A stretch of 64,000 nt of DNA from Bretschneidera sinensis (taxonomy: Eukaryota; Streptophyta; Magnoliopsida; Brassicales; Akaniaceae). The position numbers and the translations under genes were made by a program. Positions 43,077-53,425 of this stretch are shown piece after piece. The notes beneath the pieces were generated by a model. It was given only the letters and a program-made list of their open reading frames with translations. It was not told where the DNA came from and did no database searches. The stretch is taken from positions 47,902,001 through 47,966,000 of the forward strand of contig CM043697.1 in the NCBI GenBank assembly GCA_023935145.1, written 5' to 3'. Numbering within the stretch: the first letter of the stretch is position 1; each line of letters starts with the position of its first letter.

Positions 43077-44231
43077 TGTAAATAGATTGAAGAATATAAT
43101 AAATGAACAACAAGGTTTCAGGAATCCACCCTAGGTTCGTTGCCTTATTCCAATCATGATTCAGTTGTTTTTATCTCGATTGCAAGTTTCACATCCCAAA
43201 CAGGCCATCGACAAATATTCAATCAAAGCATATATAAACCCTAATGTAATTGATATGAATTACTCTTTACTTTTGATTTAAGCACACATAACCTATCCTA
43301 TAGATTTATCAAGAAAAGAAAATATATCTTAATGACAACATCGCAGCAATGGACAAACCTAAAAGATAATTCTACTGGACTCAGTCACATCCAAACAATC
43401 TTGACATAAGAAGAGCATGACTAGACTTATATCGAGGAGAAAGATATAATCACCGGATTAAGAGGAAATCTTCTAATTAAATTAAAGAGTAAATCATAAC
43501 AATGTTTTGATAATAAATCCTAATTACAACTGAATCAATAGAGGAAAATAAGAACAACTACACCTAGGGATTCATCCCTTCGCCTTGCTTGGAGATTAGT
43601 TGGCCATGGAGTTCATGCTTGAACACTTTGATGAAGAGTGTGGCAGCCTTCTTGTGTTTTCCCACCTTAATGATTGTCCTCTTCTCAAACCCTAAGTGAT
43701 CTATTTATAATACAAAAGGTCCAAGGGTGTTTTAGGGTTTTAAACAATCATTAAAGTCCTAATTAGGTCATAACTCGGAGAAAGGGATCGTGTGCGTGCC
43801 GCAACTCTCACTTCCTTGTGCTGTGGCTATGCCCGGTCTTTGGTTTCCTCACTTTTTGTAGGCCGCGGCCTTGCCTGGTCCAGGCCACGACACTCACTGA
43901 AGCTCCTTTCTTGCTCTTTTGGCTTGGTTCTAGAGGCCGAGGCTAGGATATTTTCAAGCCGCAGTGCACACACTCAAGACTTGATTTCTCTTCATTTTTC
44001 CTTCCACAACCATGCCTTAACTCTGGTATGCCTCGAGTCTTTGTGCTTCAAGAAATGATAACTTTTCCTCCTCTTTTGAACTTAAAGTACCTGAAAATGC
44101 ACTGAAATAGATCAATGATCCAAGAATGACACTTTAGAGTTGTTAATGTATAAAAGTGCAATTAAAACCTAGATCAACCCTAAAATGCTAACAATTAAGT
44201 TCTGTTAAGATGCATTTTATGACTCTCATCA
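43077..44231 (-). repeat. 5' LTR of Athila E, 3'-truncated (1155 bp)
   Basis: Matches the 3' LTR from about 29147 to 30298, starting GTAAATAGATTGAAG directly after gag. About 160 bases of LTR end, the PBS, leader and Gag start are gone. TATA at about 43710-43701. It ends CTCTCATCA at 44231, next to ATGGC. Confidence 0.9.
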
Positions 44232-45240
44232 ATGGCTAAGATGGATAAGGCAGTACTTTAGCACAATCACTTGGGACATATGAGTGAAAATGAGCTATAA
44301 GTTCTCAGCAATGATGGATTACTTGATGGTGACAAGGTAGAAAAACTCAATTTCTGTGAGAGTTGTGTCCTTGAGAAGCAATATCGGGTTAGCTTCAACA
44401 CTGGAGTGCACAAGTCAAAGGGGATTCTTAACTACATTCATGCTGATCTTTGGGGAGCAGCAAGAACACCAACACAGGGAGGTAATTTTTACTTTCTGTC
44501 TTTAATTGATGATTATTCTAGAAAGGTTTGAGTTTATTTGCTTAAAAATAAATCAGATGCTTTGAATAAATTTGTGGTGTAGAAAAAACTGGAAGAAACT
44601 CAAACAGGTAAGGTAGTTAAGGTGTTAAGAATCGATAATGGCTTAGAATTTTTAAATAAGGAATTTGACAAATTCTGTGAGTTAAAACGGCGTTCTAAGA
44701 CATAAAACGGTTGTGAAAACACCTCAGCAAAATGGAGTTACTAAAAGGATGAATAGAACCCTCATAGACAAGGTTAAGTGCATGATAATAGGCTCCAGAT
44801 TACTCAAATGTTTTTGGGGGGAAGCTGTGTCAACTGCTGCATATTCCAAATCACCCTCTAAAGATGTGGACCTTAAGACTCCCGATGAGATGTGGAGTGG
44901 AAAACCCCCTGAGTTAAGTAACCTTGGGACTTTTGGATGTGCTATGTTTGCACATCAAAAGGATGATAAACTTGGCCCAAGATCTAGGAAATGTATGTTT
45001 CTAGGATATGGTGAAAGGGTTAAGGGGTATAGGTTGGGGTCCTTAGAACCAAAAAGAACCAAACTCATAATAAGTAAGGATGTCATTTTTAATGAGTATT
45101 TATTTACCTATTTGGAGAAAACTAACCCTGCAGGGGAAAGCGGGCAAACCAGCCCGGTTTATGTGGAGCATAGCATCAAGGAAAATTCTGTTCAGGTATA
45201 GCAAGGAAAGCAAGAGGGTTCGGACCAGGTAGAGCCCATT
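44232..45240 (+). pseudogene. Integrase of copia Q
   Basis: After ATGGC: LGHMSENEL-like zinc segment, FCESCVLEKQYRVSFNTG, YIHADLWGAARTPTQGGNFY (first D), VLRIDNGLEFLNKEFDKF (second D), then PQQNGVTKRMNRTLIDKV, where the catalytic Glu of the usual ERMNRT is Lys. The C-terminal part is open from 44713 to 45201 (MFLGYGERVKGYRLGSLEPK). Stops occur at about 44530 and 44580, and there is a frame break at about 44690. Confidence 0.85.
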
Positions 45241-45990
45241 GATGAAGGCCATGCTCAAGACACTCAAGAGGAGGCTGGACTATTAAGGGATGATGCAGGG
45301 AATCGGAATGATTATCAGCTCATAAGGGACCGAGAAAGAAGGCTGGTCAGACCACCTTTGAGATACGGTTTTGCGGCTGCGAATGTAGCAACTCCTAATT
45401 CAGAATGAGGGATAAGTGAACCAGAAACTTACATTGATTCCATGGGATGTAAGGATTCATCACGATGGAAGCTAGCTATGGAGGAAGAAATGCATTCTTT
45501 GAGGAAGAACAACTCTTGGGAATTAGTGTACATTCCAAGAAAATAGAGAGTTGTGGATTGTAAGTGGATTTACAAGATCAAAGAAGGGAACCCTCCAAGG
45601 GATGAAGTCTGGTACAAGGCTAGGCTAGTGGCAAAGGAGTTCACGCAAAGAGAAGGCATAGATTTGATAGAAAATTTCTCACTGGTTCACAAGGTGGAGG
45701 AAATGGTGAGTATCCTCATCTATGCTGATGATATGCTATTGGTTGATAATAGCAAGGAGAGGATAGAAAGGTTGAAGTCTCAACTCAGTCAAAGTTCGAG
45801 AGGAAGGATCTTGGCCTTGCACAAAAGATCCTTGGGATGAGAATAATTCAGGAATGGGAGAGAAACAGGTTGAAGGTTTCTCAGTCTTCCTACATAGAAA
45901 AAATGTTGTATAAGTTTTCTATGGAAGATAGTAAGCCAGTAAAGATTCCCCTTGCTGGTCATTTCAAGTTCTCCAGTGAATAATGTCCTG
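45241..45990 (+). pseudogene. Reverse transcriptase of copia Q (internally deleted)
   Basis: WKLAMEEEMHSLRKNNSW, a TAG at about 45544, then VDCKWIYKIKEGNPPRDEVW and YKARLVAKEFTQREGIDLIE. NFSLVHKVEEMVSILIYADD shows that about 110 codons present in P and R are missing; YVDD is YADD here. The rest continues through KSQLSQSSRGR and the SQSSYIEKMLYKFSMEDSKP segment in another frame. Confidence 0.85.
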
Positions 45991-46013
45991 GAACGGATGA
46001 GGAGAAGAAGGAA

Positions 46014-46470
46014 ATGGAAAAGGTCCCTTACTCTAGTGCGATTGGATCAGTTATGTTCATGATGGCAAGAACTAGACCCAACATTGCTCAGGCAATTAGT
46101 GTTCTCAGTAGATTTGTGTGTAATCCCGGAAAGAAGCTTTGGCTTGGGATGAAGTGGTTACTGAGGTACTTGAAGGCTCAATTGCAGTCGGTGGTAGCAC
46201 TCTCAACCAGGGCTGAGTACATAGCGGCAACGGAAGCCATAAAGGAGGCTATGTGGTGCAAAGGGTTGTTAGAAGGGTTGAAGGTCCTAAAAGAGCAGGT
46301 GGTTGTGTATTCGGATAGCCAAAGTGCATTGCACCTGTGTAGGAATCCAGTGTTCCATGATAGGACTAAGCATATGGATGTTCAGTATCATTTCATTCGG
46401 GAAAATGTTACAAAAGGATGCATTCATGTGGAGAAAGTCATAACGGAAGAAAATCCTTGAGATTTAGGCA
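46014..46470 (+). pseudogene. RNase H region of copia Q (internally deleted)
   Basis: VPYSSAIGSVMFMMARTRPN and LGMKWLLRYLKAQLQSVVAL: the segment holding GYTDSDYGAD in R is deleted, so the first RNase H aspartate is missing. EYIAATEAIKEAMWCKGLLE, YSDSQSALHLCRNPVFHDRT and HMDVQYHFIRENVTKGCIHV follow in an open frame to the final stop. A deletion of about 60 codons compared with R. Confidence 0.87.
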
Positions 46471-46602
46471 ACAAAGTTCTACCTCTAAGCAAGTTCAATC
46501 ATTACCTTGGACTTCTTAGGATTGGAGTCAGATGATATAGTGACTCAAGTTGAGTTTGGATCCTGAGTTCTCTACACAATAGGTTCGGGTTTAGTTACTT
46601 AG

Positions 46603-46616
46603 ACAAAGGTAGAGAT
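46603..46616 (+). other. Polypurine tract of copia Q
   Basis: ACAAAGGTAGAGAT directly before the LTR start TGTTGGGA. Confidence 0.82.
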
Positions 46617-47477
46617 TGTTGGGATTTATCTAAGAACTAAAGAGAGAAAAATTCAGCATAAGATACAGGTGTGCGCCGCGGTCTCCAGCAAAGGAGCAAA
46701 GGTGGAGGTACTCCCCCCAGGTATGCGTCGCAACACAAGGAGGTGTGCACTGCAGCACCCAGCAACTGGAGGTTTTCAGCCCTGTTGTGTGTTGCAGCTT
46801 GCCTTGTTCTGGGCTGCTGCACCAGGCACACCTGGTGCCTCTGATTCAGCATGTTGAAAGATGCGTGGGACTTGGTTAAAATGTACAGGATCACTTAGAC
46901 TTGTTGAAGGGCTATGATTGATTGGTCCTCAAGATCTAAAGGTTGACATTGTCTTCAAGATTGGTTCAAGAAGTGGTTGCACTATATAAAGGATCATCTA
47001 TGAGCAATTCAAAGAGAACATAAGAGCATCAAGAATGTGTGTGAATGTGTGTGAAATAGAACACATGGTGTGTGAGAGTGCAAAGACACTAAACACAAGA
47101 GAGACTTGTTCAAGAGAGGTTGGTTGTTTAAAGAAAGAGTAGTCTAGATTGGGGATTCAAGGGCTTTGTAATTGGAATTTTCTTGGGGAAAATTCCAAGG
47201 AAATACTTAGTTCTTATCACTTTCTTTTCCTCTTCTTTCGTTCTTCAAGAATAAGAAGGTTCTTGAAGAGGTGTTGCTGCAATTGTAAGAACTCCATTGA
47301 TTTAGTGCAAAGAGCTTGGAGGAGCTCATGGGGACATAGGCACATTGTCGAACCTCGATAACAATTGCTTGTATTCTTTCTTTGACTGTTTGATTCTTGT
47401 TTCTTACAAGTCATTGTGGACTTGAGTGTTTGGAAAGATCACAACTTGGGATTCCGCAAGAAGGTGATTTTCCAACA
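46617..47477 (+). repeat. 3' LTR of copia Q (861 bp)
   Basis: TGTTGGGATTT to TTTTCCAACA, with a 6-base terminal inverted repeat TGTTGG/CCAACA. A GC-rich block (GCGCCGCGGTC, GCGTCGCAAC, GCACTGCAGC words) spans 46671-46850. TATA box CACTATATAAAGG at 46980-46992. TAAAC follows and would be the target duplication; no left partner remains. Confidence 0.9.
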
Positions 47478-48191
47478 TAAACTTTAAACTTTAAAACTTA
47501 AAAGAAATAAATTAAAACTAATAATACATGGAGAGAGAAATTCCACTCGCAGCTATTGTGCGGTGCTCCCCCCCAATTGGTAGCAAAATCCTCTAGATTG
47601 CACCCCTTGGTAGCAAAGCCTCCGAGATTGCACACCCATTTGATGAAGTGAAATGGGGCTTTTATAGGGGAACTCTATGTGTGCAATGTGTTTCTAATCT
47701 GATGTTTGATGTGGAATGTAGAATGTGTTTCCAACTGATATGGGATGTGGGATTTAAGCCTTCACATGCCCTTCAAAACTTCTGCCCACGCTGAAATCAT
47801 GCACAACCTGACCTTTGTCTAATAAAACTGCCATAACTTTCTTTAGAAAAATCATATTTATGAGCCATGAAATTCTTATAAAATAAACATCCGTATATTT
47901 CCAAGGGTATATGGCTCATCTCCTGGTTCTTCCTAAATCAATACAGTTTAATCCGCAAAAATGAATGATCAGTACGCTGAAATCATGCACAGCCTAACCT
48001 TTGTCTACTAAAACTGCCATAATTTTCTCTAGAAAAACCATATTTATGAGCTGTAAAATTTTCTAGAAAATAGACACCCGGATATTTCCAAGTATATATG
48101 GTTCATCTTTTGATTCTTCCTTAATCAATACAGTTTAATCCACAAAAATGATTTATCTGTATGAGCATCCTGCAATATTTTGCACTCATCA
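47478..48191 (-). repeat. Z: Athila-type LTR fragment
   Basis: On the minus strand it begins TGATGAGTGCAAA at 48191, like the A/E LTR starts, then carries a 186-bp duplication, a promoter part resembling C (CCTATAAAAGCCCC at about 47670-47657, preceded by GAAACACAT words) and repeated TTGGTAGCAAA segments. It breaks off at 47478 against copia Q, which probably inserted here. The rest of this LTR is not seen to the left. Confidence 0.7.
47788..48160. repeat. 186-bp tandem duplication in LTR fragment Z
   Basis: Copy 1 is 47788-47973 and copy 2 is 47974-48160. Shared landmarks: ACGCTGAAATCATGCACA, CTTTGTCTA, AAAACTGCCATAA, CATATTTATGAGC, TATTTCCAAG and CAATACAGTTTAATCC. About 85 percent identical by eye. 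Confidence 0.9.
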
Positions 48192-49434
48192 GGATGCTAC
48201 CACTGGAACCCACCTAGATACTCATACTGGCTTCAAGTCAAGGAATCCTACCAGCTTCCTGCACATAATTTGAAATTTGATTAAAATAATGAGGAATCAA
48301 TGACATTCAATTTATGAGAAGTATTCGATTTGTATACACTAGTTCATAATTATAATCTCAAACTAATATTCAACTCATTATTCATACTTTCTCATATCAT
48401 ATTATAATTCATGTATTTCATGTAACACATTGATATCACTCTAGATATCCAATTCATTGCATTTCTCATCACAATCATCTCATCATAAGATTCACAATTA
48501 TCTCATCACAAATTTTCATAAATCATTTTGATGTATCAAATCGCAATAAAATAATATATATGTATCATGAATGCATATGCAATATTATCTTCTTTTTTTC
48601 ACATCATATCTTATCCATATTCAAGTATGTGTATTTCATCCATTGTTGGGTATCCATTCGAGTCTCTAGTTTAGTAGTTAGGGACATCTCCCGTTATGTC
48701 GACACACTCTCCCAAGGACTAGCCATGGTTCTAGCCCCCCCTCAGACCACATCTTGCATCTCTTGTGGTCCTACCATTCATATGTACAACCACATACAAG
48801 CAGACAAAACATAACAATATATAAATCAAATGATTTTCCTCTCATGCAATCTCTAATTTGTCATACTAATTGAATATATAAGATTTACTCATCCTTTCAA
48901 GGACAAAATTCACATCAGTTCATTATATATTTCATAAATCTAGTCTTTTAATCATTAAAAGATATATTTATCTTTAATCATTCAATTCATATTTATCTTG
49001 TATTTCATCATATTTAACATATTCATAATATATATTCATTCACTTTTCTCATTTTTATTCTATTTCAAGTTTTACTCATAGTTCTATTTCTTCTCGCTTA
49101 CTAGTAGTAAAGTGAACTCACCACGAAACACTAAACATTATCCGTAGATCACTTTTTTACCTTTTGTGTCCCTCTCCGTGACACCACTAGATAGTTCACA
49201 TCCACCTAACTAGAATATGATTATTAATCTCACTATTTCATAGCTTGATTCAAACCTTATACTAGGTTAAATTCATGAATAGATGTATGCATGTTCTATC
49301 TTAGTTTTAAATTCAAAAGAAAAATACAGACTAGAAGACCAAACCCAACCGACCGGTTGGGCCATACAGTCGGTGGGTCTAGTCCTGGGTCTGACTCGCA
49401 ACGCTATCTAAGTTTCTTATTTGCACACTAGAAT
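48192..49434 (-). repeat. Faint chromovirus-LTR-like remnant and unassigned DNA
   Basis: No credible gene. The stretch 48540-49160 contains CATGAATGCATATGCA and, on the minus strand, GTGATCTACGGATAATGTTTAG...GTGGTGAGTTCACTTT, like the GATCCACGGGTAGCTTTAAG...ACGTAGATTTACTTT segment of LTRs S and F. The polarity is the same as in S. It is too diverged to give ends. 49330-49430 holds a GC-richer segment with a GACCGGTTGGGCC palindrome. Confidence 0.35.
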
Positions 49435-49870
49435 CACTACAAGAAAAAAAAAGTATCTTCGACAGACAAAATCCATCGATGATACTATATTTCTCGTCGG
49501 TGATAGACATCATCGACGGACTTCCGTCAGTGATGACTTGTTGGTGATAACCTTCTCAGCGATACTACTTTTCTCCAATGGATCAAATATCCATCAGAGA
49601 AAATAGTATCACCGACAGCTATTACCGATGGATAATCCATCAGCGACGTTTCTACAAAAAAAAATTAATTTTGATCGTTTTTAATAAATAAATAATAATA
49701 AAATAACTTATCACTGACGGTTAATCCGCCGATGATGCTTCTTCAAAAAAAATGAATTTTGGTAGTTTTTAATAAATAAATAAATAATGATAATTTATCA
49801 CCGATGGATAATTCCGTCGATGATAGTGAATTTCAAAACAAAAAATGTTATCACTGATAAAATATTATGT
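49435..49870. mobile_element. CACTA (En/Spm-type) transposon terminus
   Basis: Starts with CACTACAAGAAAAAAAAAG, the standard plant CACTA terminal inverted repeat, after AAT (possible 3-bp target copy). It is followed by a subterminal array of short words in both orientations around ATCGACGGA, CATCGATGAT, ACCGATGGATAAT, CCGTCGATGAT and TCATCAGCGACG, ending near 49870. No transposase ORF and no opposite terminus were found up to 55.5 kb, so this is a truncated or nonautonomous copy. Confidence 0.72.
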
Positions 49871-50343
49871 GATTGTGTGTTAAGTATTATAGTGTGTAAC
49901 AATAATTTGCTATAATTGTTGTTTGCCCAATTGCATGATAAATTGTTATTGTGTGTGAAGTATGGTAGCGTGTAACAATAAAGAATTGTTTGTTAATTCC
50001 TAAATGTTTTTCCAAGAACACGAGGGCTAGGCTTCGACTTAGGTAAATGGGAAGTTTTAATTTCATCTTCTCTAGCGCCCCAATCTCTAGCCCATAATCT
50101 CTCTCGCAAACCAATGAAAAGGGATTTTAGCCCCCTTAAGCTCAAATGGTGACTCCAATTTATCTGTTGTCGTTGTTTTGTGCTTTGATGATACATCCCT
50201 AAAAAATGTCCTTCAGTAAGAGCTAACACCAAAAACATTGAATGTTGCTAGTCTAACACTCTTAGACCTACTAGGTTCTAAACCTTGCATATCCTAACCC
50301 ACTTTGACCCGCACCCTCCCTTATTCATCCTTCTTTGAAGGGA
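49871..50343. other. Unassigned AT-rich DNA
   Basis: Contains a short repeated phrase (GTGTGTTAAGTATTATAGTGTGTAACAATAA at 49874-49904 and a diverged copy at about 49951-49981). Nothing else recognisable; ORFs on the minus strand (49887-50238) resemble nothing I know. Confidence 0.4.
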
Positions 50344-51611
50344 TTAGCTCGAAGTTGTGAGGTACGACGGAAAGGTGTGGTACCTATAGATGAGAATAAT
50401 TTGATAGATGGGATCTTGATTATGGATCGAAGGAAAATAATTTTCAAAAAAGGTAACATTCCGACTAGTATAAGCATTTTGAATCACTATGTATCCAATT
50501 AAAATGCTAGGTTTGTCATGATATATCAAATTTATGTTGCATGTTCATAACATTATGACTATAAGAAATTGAATCAAACATAGACAAATGACAATAAGTT
50601 AGAATTTTGCCAAAGAAGATCTGTATGGTGTTTTCCCATTAGAACTTTGGTTGGTAAGAGATTGATTAAGTGGCCGGCAGCAGTGAGGCACAATCACCCC
50701 AAAATTCTAAATTTAATTTGGCTTGATACCATAGATAAAGGTATTTGCGCTAAAAACATTGTTTTGTTGAGGCATTCCTAAACAATCATTAGGTGAATGA
50801 CTCTTTGGGTTTTAAGGAAAAGTTAAAAATCCCCCAGGAAATGATTTTTTTGGTGCTATTAGTCGTTATTTGTTTGATTTTAGAGTTAAATTATCATTCC
50901 ACCATAGCAAAAAAGGATTTAAGATGAACAATGGATTCACTTTTAGTGAGCATGAGGTATGCCTAAGTAGCACAAGAGTTATTATCGACAATGGTAAAAA
51001 AATTCATGCACCATAAAATAAACAAAAAAGTGTGATATGGAACCAGACATCAAAAAGGAGTAAATGAAAAGAATGGCTAGTAGATGTGGTACTAAGAAGG
51101 AATGACAATCAACAATGTTTCGATAAAAGAGAAAATTGTGCGAGGGGAATTTTAGCAAAAGGTTACTTTATAGTCCAAATTACGTAAATAATGTGAGATG
51201 GAGAGTGAAGGATGACCTAAGCGCCAATGCCAAACATCAAAGAATGATTGATGAGACTGTTAAGCTACGACAACAAGAGGAGATATACTCATGCTCGGTT
51301 GCTTCACAATGCAATGAAGATCACCACTTTCTTTATCCATTCCAATCTTCTAGCTTGAATGTAGGTTAATAATAATTGAGTAACAAATTATTTCAAAATC
51401 TTAAGCTAATGGAAAAAGACGCAATTATTTCTTTTATAGTTTAAAATGCCCTATCACGTGCAAGACGATTGAGGGACTAAAGGTTTTGCATATGAAACCC
51501 AAGCGTAAGAAAGCCTAAATATCTAAAAGGGCAAAGAATTGGGCAAAATATTAAATGAGAGAGGGCATCTCCAATACTTGAAACCATGACCTGAAGTTCT
51601 GATGCCATATT
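50344..51611 (-). pseudogene. Ancient copia relic (integrase and neighbouring pieces)
   Basis: Scattered copia signatures on the minus strand, in the right order: a PBS-like TGGCATCAGAACT (about 51609-51597), the pre-integrase-type WHWRLRSSFTLHLTLFT (about 51225-51160; family WHxRLGHPS), FWGDCASLLPA (about 50707-50675; family FWGDCVLTAAY), and IGYIVIQNA followed by SRNVTFFENYFP (50490-50420; family VSRDVTFFEN). Many stops, and stretches between them are deleted. It is unrelated to copias P, Q and R at the sequence level. Confidence 0.6.
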
Positions 51612-52100
51612 AAGATGAAGTGTCTGAAAATTGTATTGTATTCATTCAAATGAAAATAAGGGAATATATATAGTGTACATGGATATGTGGGATCAACATA
51701 CTTCCATGATTACATATACCATAATTGTATCGATTTGCTCTTGTTGATCTAGTTTACCGACTATTATGTTTTGAGTGCTCTCTCTTTTTGACTTATTCCA
51801 AGAGCAAAAGATGAGATTCATAGGTAAAATAAGTAATTGTGGCTAATTTCATAGTGAAATTTGTATCCATAAGTTGATGGTTTATTTCAATGCTTTATTG
51901 ACATTGTGTGAAATCATTCTTAGATGGTAAATATGTGAGAAGGTACATATGCTTTGTCTTTTTAAGTACTTTCAACACTTGGATGAATCTTTAAAGATTA
52001 ATCACACATTAATGGTGGTTGGTTAGAGATATTATCTATTAAGTCACTTTCAGAGAAAATTGAGAATGTAGAAAATTGTTACTTAATTAGAATATAAATC
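51612..52100 (-). repeat. Probable LTR of the ancient copia relic (outer end not found)
   Basis: Directly beyond the PBS-like site. The stretch AAAATTGTATTGTATTCATTC and the AATATATATAGTGTAC TATA-like segment are typical of copia LTRs. I could not place the outer end; 52100 is an upper guess. Confidence 0.35.
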
Positions 52101-53212
52101 ACCTAAAAATTAAAAGAAAACTATTTAAGCTAATTAAATCAATATGCGGGATAAAAACGAACTAATGAAGAAACAAAAAACCAAAGGAACTGAAAAGGAC
52201 ACATTAAATCTCTCCATTTGTTTTTAAGTATATCGCTGCCCAACTTGAGCTCATATCCAATTATATTTAAAAAACTTGTAATCTACCAAAATAAGGTAAT
52301 CCAATCAATACTATTTCTATTCAGGATCCTAAAATCATTACTCTTGTTATTCCCTTAAAAGCAATAACATTTTCCATTAACATTATCACTCAAAAGGAAT
52401 GTTACAATCAAATTTTGTCCCACATAATAAAATTATCTTTTTTTACCACTATTTTTTTTTTCTTTTGAGTCACTTTTTAAATGTTGATAAGGGTTTTAAG
52501 AATGGTTTTTTGCTTGTTTTATCAAGTAAGGCAAAGAATGTGATGGATATAATTGTCATTGGATATGCCAATTCTTGACACTATTATGTATTTACATTAA
52601 CTTTTTTCTTATTTAGATTTTATGAACAATTTTGGGTTAAATACATTACTACTTTGTGTTATAGTGAAAAGAATGTACCTTGTATAAGTACATGCACACT
52701 TTCAATTGGTGAGAAGATATTGAAATTGTAAATCAATTCTATATTTTAAATTAAAATTTAAGTATTTTTAATTATCTGGTTGTAACCTTAAATTTTAGGT
52801 TTAGTCTCAATTTACACTATGCAATCTCATTTGCATCAATTTAACATCGCACTTTTAAGTCATATACAGTAGACCCTTCTCACTTGAAATTTCATTGAAA
52901 AATAAAAAAATAAGCACATGTGCATCATGTGGGTATGCCGCATATGACACCAGATGATCATTAATTTGTGCAAGAAATAAAAATATTATTTTATTTTTTT
53001 AATCGTGTTTAAACGGCAAGATATACTTAAAATGAGCATCTCTGTTCATTAAAATTATTCAAATAGATTAGTGGTAATGTGATATCAAGTGCAATCATCG
53101 CACATGTCACATGTGTGCTCAGATTTTAAAAATCATTTTCACTTTAAGAAAGACCTCGAGGATACTTTTAAAATTTTAAACCTAATTGTTATTTAGTTAC
53201 ATGTTATTAAAA

Positions 53213-53425
53213 GTATAGCTTGTAGCTTAGAGTAAGAAAAACATAGTGCAACAAAATACATATGTTATAGGAGTAGTAGTTAGCTATAACAGTTGACACA
53301 TTTAACACGACAAGTTCAATTTTTCATATTTTTATTCGCAAAAAGCCCATTTTAATATTGCTTATTGTTCTACTTGAACAATTATTTCTATCACCTAATA
53401 TGCTCAACTATACTATAAGAGAGGT
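53213..53425 (+). repeat. Dispersed repeat, copy 1
   Basis: Shares with 55080-55318, in the same order: GTAGCTTAGA, GAAAAACATA, GCAACA, TACATATGTTATA, AGCCCATTTTAA/ACGACCCATTTTAA and a closing CTATAAGAGAGG/TTCTAAGAGAGG. Overall similarity is moderate. Origin unknown. Confidence 0.6.

Larger units (their letters stand above)
28985..44231 (-). mobile_element. Athila E: A-subfamily element, 5'-deleted and interrupted by copia R
   Basis: Minus-strand element flanked by ATGGC. From right to left: truncated 5' LTR (43077-44231), gag, linker, protease, RT, RNase H, integrase, 3' noncoding region and 3' LTR (28985-30298). Copia R (35980-42234) is inserted in gag, so the native length is about 9.0 kb. 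A deletion joins gag directly to the LTR at about 43077, removing the Gag start, leader, PBS and the end of the 5' LTR. Stops and frameshifts occur throughout pol. Confidence 0.92.
27691..47477 (+). mobile_element. Copia Q: internally deleted Ty1/copia element, split by Athila E
   Basis: Plus-strand copia with gag and protease at 27720-28984 and integrase to 3' LTR at 44232-47477; the gap is Athila E. The 5' LTR and PBS are missing. Compared with P and R, RT has lost the interval between FSLV and HKVEE (near 45680) and RNase H has lost the interval between WLLRYLK and AQLQSV (near 46170), so Q could not move on its own. Only the 3' LTR (46617-47477) is in place. Confidence 0.88.

Noticed and set aside
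43792..44058. ORF in the E 5' LTR with a near copy at 29860-30129 in the 3' LTR
   Set aside because: Conserved only because the two LTRs are copies; it lies upstream of the TATA box and on the strand opposite to the element.
46637..46894. ORFs on both strands with Cys/Ala-rich peptides
   Set aside because: They lie in the GC-rich promoter block of the copia Q LTR and have no protein-like features.
51136..51369. 77-codon plus-strand ORF
   Set aside because: Antisense to the copia relic; the minus strand carries the WHWRL pre-integrase motif.
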